A stretch of 64,000 bases of DNA. Source: Leptospira ognonensis. Lineage in GTDB: Bacteria; Spirochaetota; Leptospiria; Leptospirales; Leptospiraceae. Below, piece after piece: positions 45,625 through 55,394 of the stretch. The stretch is from the NCBI RefSeq assembly GCF_004770745.1, contig NZ_RQGD01000046.1, positions 1 to 64,000 of the forward strand, in the 5' to 3' direction. A model generated the notes under the pieces. It had not been told where the DNA came from, searched no databases, and was given only the letters and a program-made list of their open reading frames with translations. The position numbers and the translations under genes are program-made. Within the stretch, counting starts at the first letter, position 1. Each line of letters opens with the position of its first letter.

Positions 45625-47238
45625 ATGAATCAAGATCCACTTAATACTAGAATTTGGCAAACTCCTGAGGTCTTTCCTCCAGAGGATGTATTACGCGAGT
45701 TGGAAAACTTAATGCGTTCCAATCCAGATCTCTGGCTCAAGTTTACGACCGATGGCATCATAGTAGACTACAAACCATCTCGCTATTTGAATTTTGAGAA
45801 AAACCCCTCGGAATTTATCGGAAAACATCATAGCGAAGGTCTTCCTGGATACTTAAGTGTCATAGCCGAAGAGGCAATTCGGTACTTACAAAATAAAAAA
45901 AACCAAGTTTTTTGGAACGAGTATAAATTTATATCCTCACAGGAAACGAGACATGCCGAGGCGAGATTTGTTGTCCTCTATGATGGATTTATTGTCTCTA
46001 CACATCGAGATATAACAGAACGTAAACGACTTGAAGCTGCATTTTTAGAAAGTGAATCAAGATTTCTTTCTATGGCTCAAAATGCAGCAGATTCCATAGT
46101 AATCATTAACAGCGAGGACAAAATCCAGTTTTTTAACAAGGCAGCAGAAAAAGCTTTTGGCTATAAACAAACTGATGTCTTGAATCAATCGATTGAACTC
46201 ATTTTGCCCTTAACAGAAAACGCAGAGTATGCAACAGCGAAAGATTACTATTCTTCAGATTCAATTTTTTCAAATCAAGCTCCCAAAGAATTGGTTGCAA
46301 GAAGAAAAGATGATACAATTTTTTCTTGTGAATTGTCAATTGGAGAGTTTAAAACAAATTCTGGAACTATGTATACAGGTATTATACGGGACATTACCGT
46401 TAGGCGCCTTCAAGAACAAGAGATATTTCATTACAGAAATCATTTAGAAGAGTTAGTCGAAAAACAAACTTCTGATTTGAAGATAGCGAAGGAAGTCGCA
46501 GAAGATGCATCCTATATGAAGTCTCTTTTTTTAGCGAATATATCGCATGAACTCAAAACACCGATCCATGCAATCTTAAGTTATGCGGAATTAGGAAATT
46601 TAAAAGCATTTACAGCCAATCCGGAAAAAATCCAAGAATATTTTCAAATCATTGATTCTTCTGGTAAAAGACTATTAGACCTACTTGAAAATTTATTAGA
46701 TCTCGCCAAACTAGAATCTGGTAAAATGAGGTATGTATATGAAAAGAATTGTCTAAAGGATACCTTAAAGTATGTTATTAATGAAATGGCCGTAATCATG
46801 AACAAAAAACATATCCTTGTTCGAATTGATGATTCGGAGGAGCGTTGGGAATCTGAATTTGATTTAGAGAGAATTCAGCAGGTTCTGCGAAACATTATCT
46901 CTAACGCATTAAAATTCATCCCAGATAATACCAGTATTGAGATCAAAAAAATAAATAGCGAATTTATTCCCTTAAAGAAAACTCAGTATGTTAAAGGGAT
47001 AGGTCTGCAAATTAGAGATTTCGGGCCAGGAATTCCTCCAGAAGATTTAGACAAAATATTTGAAAAATTCATCCAATCACGGCAAGTGAAGGCTGGTACG
47101 AAAGGCACTGGTCTTGGACTTTCAATTTCCAGAGAGATTGTAAATGACCATAACGGGCTTCTGTATGCAGACAATCACGAAGAAGGCGGTGCAATTTTTA
47201 CTTTAATTCTTCCTATAAAACAAGGAGATTTCATATGA
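45625..47238 (+). CDS. PAS-PAS sensor histidine kinase
   Basis: A 537-residue cytoplasmic kinase. PAS domains lie at about 30-135 and 145-262, followed by a coiled-coil linker and a HisKA domain with His308 in ANISHELKTPIHAI; the ATPase domain has NIISNALKFI, DFGPGIPP and GTGLGLSISREI. No membrane helices. Its TGA overlaps the ATG of the receiver-ATPase gene by 4 bp, so the pair is translated together. Confidence 0.9.
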   Translation: MNQDPLNTRIWQTPEVFPPEDVLRELENLMRSNPDLWLKFTTDGIIVDYKPSRYLNFEKNPSEFIGKHHSEGLPGYLSVIAEEAIRYLQNKKNQVFWNEYKFISSQETRHAEARFVVLYDGFIVSTHRDITERKRLEAAFLESESRFLSMAQNAADSIVIINSEDKIQFFNKAAEKAFGYKQTDVLNQSIELILPLTENAEYATAKDYYSSDSIFSNQAPKELVARRKDDTIFSCELSIGEFKTNSGTMYTGIIRDITVRRLQEQEIFHYRNHLEELVEKQTSDLKIAKEVAEDASYMKSLFLANISHELKTPIHAILSYAELGNLKAFTANPEKIQEYFQIIDSSGKRLLDLLENLLDLAKLESGKMRYVYEKNCLKDTLKYVINEMAVIMNKKHILVRIDDSEERWESEFDLERIQQVLRNIISNALKFIPDNTSIEIKKINSEFIPLKKTQYVKGIGLQIRDFGPGIPPEDLDKIFEKFIQSRQVKAGTKGTGLGLSISREIVNDHNGLLYADNHEEGGAIFTLILPIKQGDFI

Positions 47239-48170
47239 CCATGAATTTATTAGCTGTCGATGATGAATCTATAAATCTTATGATCATTGATGAATCTTTG
47301 AGTGATAAAGGATTTAATATTGTGAAGGCGAGAGATGGGGAAGAGGCTTTAGCCATTCTAAATCGTAATGAGTTTTTATTTTTTGCCATCATACTCGATC
47401 GTTTGATGCCAAAGATGGACGGCATTGAGCTTCTCCGGAAGATTAAGCACTCAGAAAAATGGCGAGATATACCTGTTATCTTTCAAACGGCAATGAGTGG
47501 CGTGACTGACATGACTGACGGACTCGATGCGGGAGCTTTCTATTATTTAACGAAACCTTATTCGCGTGCATTACTTGTAACTATTGTCCAGACTGCCGTA
47601 GAGCATTATATAAAGTTACTCAAAGCAAAAGAAGACCTTCATAAGGGGATGGGAGCTCTAAGACATTTAGTAAATGGAGAGTTTCGCATTAAATCCATTA
47701 AAGAATCTCACGAATTAGCACCTATTTTAGCGAATGCATGTCCCGATCCAGAAAGAGTATTAACGGGGATCATGGAAATCTTAAACAATGCCATAGAACA
47801 TGGAAATCTAGGTATTTCTTATCAAGAAAAAACAGACTTACATAATAATGATAAGTTAATGGAAGAAATCTTTCATAGATTGAATCTTCCTGAATATAAG
47901 GAAAAATTTGTACAAGTCCTATTTACGAAAAGTCATGATAAAATTGAAATCATCATAAAAGACCAGGGTAAGGGATTTGATTGGCGGAAATATTTATCCT
48001 TACAAGCTATGACCAAAAATGCTTTCAAAACACATGGACGCGGAATATTTATGGCAAGGAAACTTTCGTTTGATGATTTAACCTATGAAGATGAAGGATC
48101 AAAAGCCATTATCACGATCATGTTAACTGGAAATAGTAGTGAACTATTAACTGACTTTCAAGAATCCTAA
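47235..48170 (+). CDS. Response regulator with C-terminal serine-kinase-type ATPase domain
   Basis: A 311-residue protein. The receiver (1-125) has Asp55 in IILDRLMPKMDG and Lys107 in YLTKPYS. The C-terminal part has the HATPase_c_2 features of anti-sigma kinases: EILNNAIEHGNLG as N-box, KDQGKGFDWRKY as G1 and GRGIFMARKL as G2. Phosphorylation of the receiver by the coupled kinase could switch an RsbW-like kinase whose substrates would be STAS proteins such as those at 19684 and 27113. This link is inferred only. Confidence 0.82.
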   Translation: MTMNLLAVDDESINLMIIDESLSDKGFNIVKARDGEEALAILNRNEFLFFAIILDRLMPKMDGIELLRKIKHSEKWRDIPVIFQTAMSGVTDMTDGLDAGAFYYLTKPYSRALLVTIVQTAVEHYIKLLKAKEDLHKGMGALRHLVNGEFRIKSIKESHELAPILANACPDPERVLTGIMEILNNAIEHGNLGISYQEKTDLHNNDKLMEEIFHRLNLPEYKEKFVQVLFTKSHDKIEIIIKDQGKGFDWRKYLSLQAMTKNAFKTHGRGIFMARKLSFDDLTYEDEGSKAIITIMLTGNSSELLTDFQES

Positions 48171-48205
48171 TTTAGCATTTAAACAATCCTAACCGGACAA
48201 TTTCG

Positions 48206-49363
48206 ATGAAAAACAAAATTGCAAGAAAAATAACCACTTACTTAGTCCTCTCACTTGTATACCTAATTTTAACTGAAGTAATATTATCTGCCTTTGATCC
48301 CGAGCAGGTTTTCGTAAAATCATATGACGACCAAATGTTATTTACTATGTATCCAAATAAAAAGGGGATCGTAATTTCTGAAGAATATAAAGTTTCCGTT
48401 CAGACAAATGAATTTGGAGGTCGGCAAAATCTTGCCTTTGAGAATTACCCGATTCTCTTAATGGGTGATTCGTTTTCGGAAGGATGGGGAGTAGAAGAAT
48501 CAGAAACATTTACCTCCGTCGCAAATAAATTGTTAAGCGAAGAGATGCAGATCCGCAACATGGGAGTTCATGGATCCTGTCCTTCCTTGATGTACATCCA
48601 TCTACAGAAATATATTACCCTTTTTAAACCTAAGAAAGTATTTTTACAATTGTTTGATAATGATCTTGATGATATAGAAAAATTTGAGCCATTTATGAAT
48701 CTTCATGAAGGAAGACCTTCGCCCAAAAAACCTGTTTTTGCTCGTATGGCGGGAACTTATCTATACAACCAAGTGAAAGAGAGTTCCATCTTTCGTCTTT
48801 TGAAACGAGCCACAAAATTCATTAAGGGAGGAGTGGAACCTATATTATACTTTAAAGAAGGTCGAGAACCAAAGATTTCTCAGCTTTCACACCAGGAATC
48901 TTTGGTTAAATATGGCACTCTCCTTCCCCTCGGTGAGGAAATTTCAAAAAAATACAACGGACAGTTTGAATTTTATCTGAAACCCTCTGAAAAACAATGG
49001 AAAACGAGACTGGAAAAAGAACTTCACTACCTAAATTTAATCTATAATCTTTTGAAAGACCAACAAATTGAATTAGGCATTATTTACATTCCTGCAAAAG
49101 AATTTTTTGCAAAAGGAGGGATACTCGGATTGGAGAAAAATCAAAGTATTAAAAATCTAGAGTCTATCAATCCTCATTTTCAAAACATAACTAAATTCTG
49201 TGACACTAATAAAATATCATGCCTTAATACGACTAGTTTATTATGGGATAAAAAACCTGAGGATTTATACTTCCCTTATGACGCGCATTGGAATCGGAAA
49301 GGGCATGAAACTTTCGGAAAGATTTTTGCACTAGAAATACAAAAATCTTTCCCTTTGAAATAA
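48206..49363 (+). CDS. SGNH-hydrolase-like membrane-anchored protein
   Basis: A 385-residue protein with one N-terminal membrane segment (about 11-30). The SGNH plan is visible: Ser89 in LLMGDSFSEGWG, GVHGSCPS in the oxyanion region, DNDLDD, and DAHWNRKGH with Asp359 and His361. Such proteins esterify or deacetylate glycans outside the inner membrane (AlgX/AlgJ-like). It converges on DUF5989, SxtJ and carbamoyltransferase genes, families that often neighbour SGNH genes. A 13 bp perfect inverted repeat ends its coding region. Confidence 0.75.
   Translation: MKNKIARKITTYLVLSLVYLILTEVILSAFDPEQVFVKSYDDQMLFTMYPNKKGIVISEEYKVSVQTNEFGGRQNLAFENYPILLMGDSFSEGWGVEESETFTSVANKLLSEEMQIRNMGVHGSCPSLMYIHLQKYITLFKPKKVFLQLFDNDLDDIEKFEPFMNLHEGRPSPKKPVFARMAGTYLYNQVKESSIFRLLKRATKFIKGGVEPILYFKEGREPKISQLSHQESLVKYGTLLPLGEEISKKYNGQFEFYLKPSEKQWKTRLEKELHYLNLIYNLLKDQQIELGIIYIPAKEFFAKGGILGLEKNQSIKNLESINPHFQNITKFCDTNKISCLNTTSLLWDKKPEDLYFPYDAHWNRKGHETFGKIFALEIQKSFPLK
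49316..49352. repeat. Perfect 13 bp inverted repeat at the end of the SGNH gene
   Basis: GGAAAGATTTTTG (49316-49328) and CAAAAATCTTTCC (49340-49352) are exact complements around an 11-base loop. It lies in the last codons of the SGNH gene, 15 bases before the end of the convergent DUF5989 gene. No T-run follows, so it may be an unconventional bidirectional terminator or an mRNA-end stabiliser. Confidence 0.55.
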
Positions 49364-49367
49364 TTTT

Positions 49368-49520
49368 CTAAAAAAGTGTGTAAATAAAAGGGGCGATCGC
49401 AGATCCCTGTGTTAGGACTAAAAGTGCACCTAGCAAAAGTAATATGAGAATGATGGGAGCAAGCCAAAACTTTTTGCGGATTTTTAAGAAGTCCCATAAA
49501 TCTTTTAATAATTCTATCAT
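49368..49520 (-). CDS. DUF5989 family small membrane protein
   Basis: A 50-residue protein. It begins MIELLKDLWDFLKIRKKFWL, an amphipathic basic helix, followed by one membrane helix (APIILILLLLGALLVL) and the tail TQGSAIAPFIYTLF. This is the DUF5989 pattern, a family found beside NodU/CmcH carbamoyltransferases and SxtJ proteins. It lies 12 bp after the SxtJ gene on the same strand. Function unknown. Confidence 0.8.
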   Translation of the reverse strand: MIELLKDLWDFLKIRKKFWLAPIILILLLLGALLVLTQGSAIAPFIYTLF

Positions 49521-49532
49521 TTTGATTTTCCT

Positions 49533-49940
49533 TTAAAATGGCCTTTCCATATGTTCAGCCGGTCGCTCGGAACAAACGATGCGATATGTATCTGCTTTCG
49601 GTTCCAATTTTCTTTTCATTGAATCAGTTCCAAATATCTTTTTAATAATTCCTATCGGTGTAAACAAAAAGAAAAAGATAAAAGAAAGTATAATTCGTGT
49701 ATTAATCCAACCTAAGGTTTCACCGATCAACATCCAAAGCTTATACGGATAGAATAAACCTTTTGGAAAGACAAGTCCTATTAATAGAATTCCCAATCCG
49801 ATAGAAACAAGTATTGGATTCCAAGAGCCTCGATTTAAGTATGGTATGAATCCTCCAAAAACAACGGAAAGGACTCCTCCCACAATATAAGAAAACTTTT
49901 TTAAATCCTGAGAGCTTGGGTTATGTTTTTCGTTCTTCAT
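49533..49940 (-). CDS. SxtJ family membrane protein
   Basis: A 135-residue protein with three or four membrane helices (about 20-37, 42-60, 68-82 and 85-105). The segment LRKFSYIVGG-like start, GLFYPYKLWMLIGETLGWINTRIIL and FTPIGIIKKIFGTD are typical of SxtJ, a protein of unknown role named from saxitoxin clusters and commonly paired with carbamoyltransferases. It starts 8 bp after the carbamoyltransferase stop. It probably anchors the transferase to the membrane, by inference. Confidence 0.8.
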   Translation of the reverse strand: MKNEKHNPSSQDLKKFSYIVGGVLSVVFGGFIPYLNRGSWNPILVSIGLGILLIGLVFPKGLFYPYKLWMLIGETLGWINTRIILSFIFFFLFTPIGIIKKIFGTDSMKRKLEPKADTYRIVCSERPAEHMERPF

Positions 49941-49948
49941 AGGTACCT

Positions 49949-51790
49949 TTAATCCAACTCAAACTCGTCTTTCCAAGAATCATCTTTTTCAATCGGTGTT
50001 TGTTCTTTTTTATCTAAGATAAAATTCTCTAATACGAGAAAATCCATCTCGGTTCGCATAAAGCATCTGAAGGCATCTTCAGGGGTATGAACGATTGGTT
50101 CCCCTCTTACATTGAAGGAAGTGTTTACAAGGACCGGACAGCCAGTCAACTGATCAAACTTAGTCAATAGTGAATAGAATCTTGGATTCGTTTCCGAATG
50201 GACGGTTTGAATCCTGGCCGAATAATCTACGTGAGTGATAGCCGGAAGAGAGGATCTTGGAACGTTTAACTTTTCGATACCAAATAGTTTCTCTTGTTCC
50301 TGTGTCATTTCTATCCTATGTTTTTTTAAAACATCGGCAACTATAAGCATATAAGGGCTTTTTGATTTGATATCGAAATAATCGGATACTTTTTCAGCTA
50401 ACACAGCTGGAGCAAAAGGTCGGAAACTTTCTCGGTATTTAATTTTCAAATTCATCACAGATTGCATTTTTTGATTTCGAGGATCTCCAATGATCGAACG
50501 TCCTCCCAAAGCTCGTGGCCCGAATTCCATCCGACCTTGGAAATAACCAACTACATTACCTTCAGCTAAAATTTTGGCAAGTTTCTCATCTAAAGTATCA
50601 TTCGTATGTTTGGAATATTTAGCACCTAATTTATCTAAGGAGGTTTGAATGGATTCGTTTGAAAATGCAGGTCCAAGATAAGAACCGTTCATAGAATCTA
50701 ATTTGTTAACGACTCTTGGGTGTTTTTTATATTCATAATGCGCGCATAGAGCAGCACCCAAGGCACCACCTGCATCGCCGGCTGCAGGTTGGATGAAGAC
50801 TTCGTCAAAGATTCCAGCTTTCAAAATTTTCCCATTGGCAACACAATTTAACGCGACTCCGCCCGAAAGACAAAGATTTGCAATTCCTGTTTCTTTTCTT
50901 GCCGACTTAGCTAAGCGAAGCATGACTTCTTCAGTCACTTCTTGTACCGAACGTGCTAAATCCATTTCCTTCTGCGTTAATGTTGATTCACTTTTACGAG
51001 GAGGACCCCCAAATAATTTATGAAACTTATCTGTTGTCATCGTAAGACCGGCCGCATAATTGAAATATTCCATATTCAATCGGAAGGTTCCGTCTTCTTT
51101 TAAATCAAGGATGTGTTTAAGGATTAGGTCAACGTATTTAGGTTCCCCATAGGGTGCTAACCCCATCACTTTGTATTCACCTGAATTCACTTTGAATCCA
51201 GTATAGTAAGTGAACGCGGAATACAATAAGCCAATAGAATGAGGAAAATCTATTTCCCATAGAGGTGTTAGTTTATTTCCATCACCTATCCAGGCTGAGG
51301 TGGTCGCCCATTCTCCCACTCCATCGAGACACAAGACAATCGACTTTTCAAATGGGCTTACAAAAAAAGTAGATGCTGCGTGAGCTTGGTGATGTTCAGA
51401 AAATAAAATTTTCGGAAAGGATTTTGTAGGAGAGAGTAATTTTAATTCTTTTTGCAATGTGCTTTTTAGAAAAAGTTTCTCTTTGAGCCAAATGGGCATA
51501 GATGCAAAAAAAGATATCAGACCTTTCGGTGCATATGCCAAGTAAGTCTCTAGAAGTCTTTCAAATTTAACAAGAGGTTTGTCATAAAAGATAACGTTAC
51601 TTAGTTCATCAACGGTAATATTTGCTTCAGTAAGGCAGTATTGAATCGCTGAGCTTGGAAATCTTGAATCGTGTTTTTTGCGAGTAAATCGTTCTTCTTG
51701 AGCGGCTGCAAATACCTCTCCGTTTTTTAGAAGGCAAGCAGCACTGTCATGGTAATAGGCAGAAATGCCAAGTAGGTATTCGTCAGACAT
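49949..51790 (-). CDS. NodU/CmcH-family carbamoyltransferase
   Basis: A 613-residue O-carbamoyltransferase that would use carbamoyl phosphate and ATP to decorate a sugar or other alcohol. The N-terminal Kae1-like domain has ISAYYHDSAACLL, EERFTRKKHD, EHHQAHAAS (metal-binding His) and LCLSGGVALNCVANGK; the C-terminal domain has GRMEFGPRALGGRSIIGDPR and VNTSFNVRGEPIVHTP. It heads an operon with SxtJ and DUF5989. The acceptor is unknown; an envelope glycan is likely given the SGNH neighbour. Confidence 0.93.
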   Translation of the reverse strand: MSDEYLLGISAYYHDSAACLLKNGEVFAAAQEERFTRKKHDSRFPSSAIQYCLTEANITVDELSNVIFYDKPLVKFERLLETYLAYAPKGLISFFASMPIWLKEKLFLKSTLQKELKLLSPTKSFPKILFSEHHQAHAASTFFVSPFEKSIVLCLDGVGEWATTSAWIGDGNKLTPLWEIDFPHSIGLLYSAFTYYTGFKVNSGEYKVMGLAPYGEPKYVDLILKHILDLKEDGTFRLNMEYFNYAAGLTMTTDKFHKLFGGPPRKSESTLTQKEMDLARSVQEVTEEVMLRLAKSARKETGIANLCLSGGVALNCVANGKILKAGIFDEVFIQPAAGDAGGALGAALCAHYEYKKHPRVVNKLDSMNGSYLGPAFSNESIQTSLDKLGAKYSKHTNDTLDEKLAKILAEGNVVGYFQGRMEFGPRALGGRSIIGDPRNQKMQSVMNLKIKYRESFRPFAPAVLAEKVSDYFDIKSKSPYMLIVADVLKKHRIEMTQEQEKLFGIEKLNVPRSSLPAITHVDYSARIQTVHSETNPRFYSLLTKFDQLTGCPVLVNTSFNVRGEPIVHTPEDAFRCFMRTEMDFLVLENFILDKKEQTPIEKDDSWKDEFELD

Positions 51791-51857
51791 GATAAAATAA
51801 GGTTCGAAATTTTAATCTTCATGTCAATGTTAATAAAGTGCAAGATTTGGAGCTGAC

Positions 51858-54500
51858 CTATCGTTCATACGGGAAAGTCACTCGGATGCTAGTGCCTTTT
51901 TTTCGCTCCAGATTTAGATTTCCATAGAGCTGGATACTTAACATTTTGACTAAGTTTAACCCGAAACCTGTAGAAATAGAGAAATCAACTGAATTCGGCA
52001 GACCAACCCCATTGTCTGAAACCTCAAGAGAAACTGTCCCATTTTCAAGCGTGAGCGAGATGGTGATAAGACCTTCTCCTCCACCGGGAAATGCATATTT
52101 TAGAGTGTTTGTTAATAACTCATTGAGGATGATCCCTAAAGGTTGAAATTTTTCCGCACTCAACTCAAAGTTTTGTATCCGTTTTCTAATTTTTACGGAT
52201 TTCCCATTCGTAAAATTTCCTATGATTTCATCTACCAACTCTGAAATATAATCCTCTGTAAACATTGTTTTAAAATCGGGCGATTTATATAATTTGTCGT
52301 ATAACATAGACATACATTGAACTCTGCTACTAGCGTCCATTAAGGCGTTTATAGCAGATGGCTCTTTCAAATTAGAGGCATGAAGATCAAGCAAACTATG
52401 CACGACGCTCATGTTGTTTTTGATCCGATGATGTATTTCTTTGATGAGAATTTCCTTTTCTGAGAGAAGGTCATTGATTTTCTGTTCATTAATTTTTCTC
52501 TCTGTAATGTCCTGTACGATTGCGATATGATAATCTGGCTTACTTCCTGGCTCCCACATGGCAGAAACTGTTAAATGAACCCAACAAAGTTTTTGATCTT
52601 TCCGAATGTATTGTTTTTCCACTGAGTATTCCCTAATTTCATTGGAAATTAATTTACTCATTCCATCTAGATCCGCTTGTAGAGTATCCTTGTGAGTAAT
52701 TTTCATAAAATCTAGATGCAACATCTCGGATTCGCTGTAGCCAAGTATTTCGCAATATTTTTTGTTAATTCTAATAAACTTTCCTGTTAACGTTTCGAGT
52801 TCAGCAACGCCAACAGCAGCTTGTTCGAATAATGTTTTGAATCTATTTTTATTCTCGAATAAAATTTCCGATGCAATATTTCTTTCGATGGCAATTCTTG
52901 CTAAGTGTGCGCCCCTTTCGAGTGCTGATATTTCTAATTCTGTCGCAATACGGATCGTATGCGAATAAAAAGCAAAAGTTCCTAAGACTAGACCGTTACT
53001 TCCGATGATGGGAACCGACCAGCAGGAAAGAAGATTATGGGGCAAGGCAAATTGTTTATAATCCAACCATAACGGATCATTTGCTATGTCTGCGACGATA
53101 GTCACCTTTTTTGTGTATGCTGCTGTACCGCACGAACCAGAGGAAGGACCTATTGGTGAACCATTAATATTTCGATTAAACTCATCTGGTAAGTTAGGTG
53201 CGGAACCGAGAACTAAATACTTTCCCGTGGGATCAAGCAATAGAACAGACCCGATTGCATCAGGAAACAATTCCTCGTAACAGAGGACTATTTCACTAAG
53301 TAGCATATCGAGATTGCCCCCTTTGGCAACGTGTTCGAGTATCTTTGTTTCGATCTCTCTTTCTCTTTCTTGTGCCTTTCGGGATGTGATATCAATGGAG
53401 CCAGATAATAGACAAGATATGCCATTTACCTCCAGAAATTGACCAGAGAAGGAAATCCAACGAAGATTGCCCGATCTATCTTTGATTTGAGTTTCAAAAT
53501 CTTTAATATAAGACTGAGTCTTTATTGTATCTATGATTTTGTCACGGTCTGCTGGATGGTACCAAATCATTAATTCGTTTGCTGATTTGCCTAAAATTTC
53601 ACTTTGTTTGTATCCAAAAATTTCTTCGGCTGCTTTGTTGAGTGCGAGGAAATTTCCGAATTCAATAGTAGTAAGGGATAATGGGAAGGGAACAAATTGG
53701 AAAACATTATTAAAAAGAAAGTTCTCTGCATGCATTTGAAAACTTTCTATTATTTTTTTTCGATCCGTAACATCTCTAGTTACGCCAATAAAATTGATGA
53801 GCTCGCCTTGGTCATTTAAGACAGGTGAAATAGTAAGATCATTCCAAAAAATTTCACCATTCCTTTTGTAATTTAAAATTTCACCAGAGAACTCTTGGTT
53901 CTCATTTAGACATTTGCGAATTCGTGAGATAGTAATAGGATCGCTCTTCGGACCCTGAAGGAATTGACAGGTTTTGCCAATAACCTCTTCTCTCACGTAT
54001 CCAGTAATTGTTAAGAAGGCATCGTTAGCTTGTATGATCTTACGATCTAGTCCTGCGATAAGAACACCTTGCGAAATGGACTTTAAAGCCTGTTCACTAC
54101 GAAGGGACTCTTCATACTTATCAAATAGCTCAAACGCCATTTGTATGGACTCACGTAAAACAAAATCGTTCGATCCTTTAAGAACATAACCATACCGAGT
54201 TATCTTTTTTACTTTGTTTACGTACTCTTCTTCCGAGTGGGAAGTAAGAAAAACAATGGGTAAATGTCGTTTTTTAAGAATGATGGATGCAGCCTCGGAA
54301 CCATCAATCCCTGGCCCCAAATCGATATCCATTAGGATCAGGTCTATGGATTTATCGTTTGATGCTTTATCTACTGCCTCTTCTCCTGAAATAGCTCCTG
54401 TTACATGGTAGCCAAAGGATTTTAATATTTTTGTAGTGGTCATCGCGAGAAGCGATTCATCTTCAACGAGGAGAATTGTCTTTTTTTTTTGATTTTCCAA
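51858..54500 (-). CDS. Receiver-LOV/PAS-PAS-GAF-PAS-HisKA_2 histidine kinase
   Basis: An 880-residue soluble sensor. Receiver at 1-125 (Asp58 in LILMDIDLG, Lys108); LOV-like PAS at about 136-250; PAS at about 265-380; GAF at about 385-540; PAS at about 555-680; HisKA_2 with EIHHRIKNNMSVVHSL and an ATPase domain at the end. The first PAS has GKTCQFLQGP with Cys178 where LOV photoreceptors bind flavin, plus EILNYKRNGEIFWNDL (Asn210, Asn220). Two LOV residues differ: GKT for GRN and Thr241 for the usual Gln. Blue-light sensing is thus possible. It is a monocistronic gene. Confidence 0.88.
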   Translation of the reverse strand: MENQKKKTILLVEDESLLAMTTTKILKSFGYHVTGAISGEEAVDKASNDKSIDLILMDIDLGPGIDGSEAASIILKKRHLPIVFLTSHSEEEYVNKVKKITRYGYVLKGSNDFVLRESIQMAFELFDKYEESLRSEQALKSISQGVLIAGLDRKIIQANDAFLTITGYVREEVIGKTCQFLQGPKSDPITISRIRKCLNENQEFSGEILNYKRNGEIFWNDLTISPVLNDQGELINFIGVTRDVTDRKKIIESFQMHAENFLFNNVFQFVPFPLSLTTIEFGNFLALNKAAEEIFGYKQSEILGKSANELMIWYHPADRDKIIDTIKTQSYIKDFETQIKDRSGNLRWISFSGQFLEVNGISCLLSGSIDITSRKAQEREREIETKILEHVAKGGNLDMLLSEIVLCYEELFPDAIGSVLLLDPTGKYLVLGSAPNLPDEFNRNINGSPIGPSSGSCGTAAYTKKVTIVADIANDPLWLDYKQFALPHNLLSCWSVPIIGSNGLVLGTFAFYSHTIRIATELEISALERGAHLARIAIERNIASEILFENKNRFKTLFEQAAVGVAELETLTGKFIRINKKYCEILGYSESEMLHLDFMKITHKDTLQADLDGMSKLISNEIREYSVEKQYIRKDQKLCWVHLTVSAMWEPGSKPDYHIAIVQDITERKINEQKINDLLSEKEILIKEIHHRIKNNMSVVHSLLDLHASNLKEPSAINALMDASSRVQCMSMLYDKLYKSPDFKTMFTEDYISELVDEIIGNFTNGKSVKIRKRIQNFELSAEKFQPLGIILNELLTNTLKYAFPGGGEGLITISLTLENGTVSLEVSDNGVGLPNSVDFSISTGFGLNLVKMLSIQLYGNLNLERKKGTSIRVTFPYER

Positions 54501-54683
54501 AATTCTCCCTGTCCTTTTTAGTGCGGATCAAAAAAGCTTATCTTCCACGTAAATTAATTCAATCAAATGAATCAGAATTTATTTAATTCTTAAACTAGGA
54601 TTTTGGTGAGTAAAGAAAAATAAATGATTTTATTGAAGATCGGTTGGACAGAAAAAGATTAAATGTCGAAGCTCTAAATTGGC

Positions 54684-55316
54684 ATGAAATTTTTAGATTT
54701 ATATCTCATATTGTTTTTTTCGCTTTTCGTCTCATGCGTTACGAAACCAGCCAATAAGAAGCGAACCGATCCAATCTACAACAAATCAGATTTTAAAATA
54801 TCAGATTCGACAATTGATAGCTCCGGGAAATTAAATGAAGGCAATACGCCTCTGCTCTCCGCGTCCATATTTGGAAACGGTCCCGTAGTCCATTCCCAAA
54901 TCATGGCTCGTGCAAATGTCAATGAAAGAAGTAAAGACGGTACTACGCCCTTGATCTATGCATCTATGTACGGCCACACAGCCATCGTAAAAATGTTATT
55001 AGAGGCAAAAGCTGATATCAACGCAAAAAATGAGGATCATAAAACGGCACTCATTTGGTCTTCGTTTAATGGATATACTGACATTGTACAAATTTTGATA
55101 GAACAAAAAGCAAATGTAAACTTTCAGGATAAGTTGGGTGCAACTGCTCTAATGTATGCCTCAAGCAATGGGTATCTTGATATCGTCAAAATTTTGATTC
55201 AGGCAAAAGCGAATTTAAATAGTGTCGATCATTTTGGTGGAACAGCTTTAACAGAAGCAACGAGTGAAGGACATTTTGAAATCGCGAATCTGCTTCAGGC
55301 TGCGGGCGCAAAATAA
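54684..55316 (+). CDS. Ankyrin-repeat lipoprotein
   Basis: A 210-residue exported protein. The lipobox LFVSC puts lipid on Cys18. From about residue 52 to 210 there are five ankyrin repeats with the usual TPLIYASMYGHTAIVKMLLEAKADIN pattern (here quoted in part: GTTPLIYASMYGHTAIVK). It would bind a partner protein in the periplasm or at the surface. No Shine-Dalgarno is evident. FecR-type lipoprotein follows at 78 bp on the same strand. Confidence 0.82.
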   Translation: MKFLDLYLILFFSLFVSCVTKPANKKRTDPIYNKSDFKISDSTIDSSGKLNEGNTPLLSASIFGNGPVVHSQIMARANVNERSKDGTTPLIYASMYGHTAIVKMLLEAKADINAKNEDHKTALIWSSFNGYTDIVQILIEQKANVNFQDKLGATALMYASSNGYLDIVKILIQAKANLNSVDHFGGTALTEATSEGHFEIANLLQAAGAK

Positions 55317-55394
55317 AAAAATAAAATGCATAATAAATGATAAACGAACTAGGTTCAAGAATTTGAATTCCATCTAACTATGGGAGAATGAATC

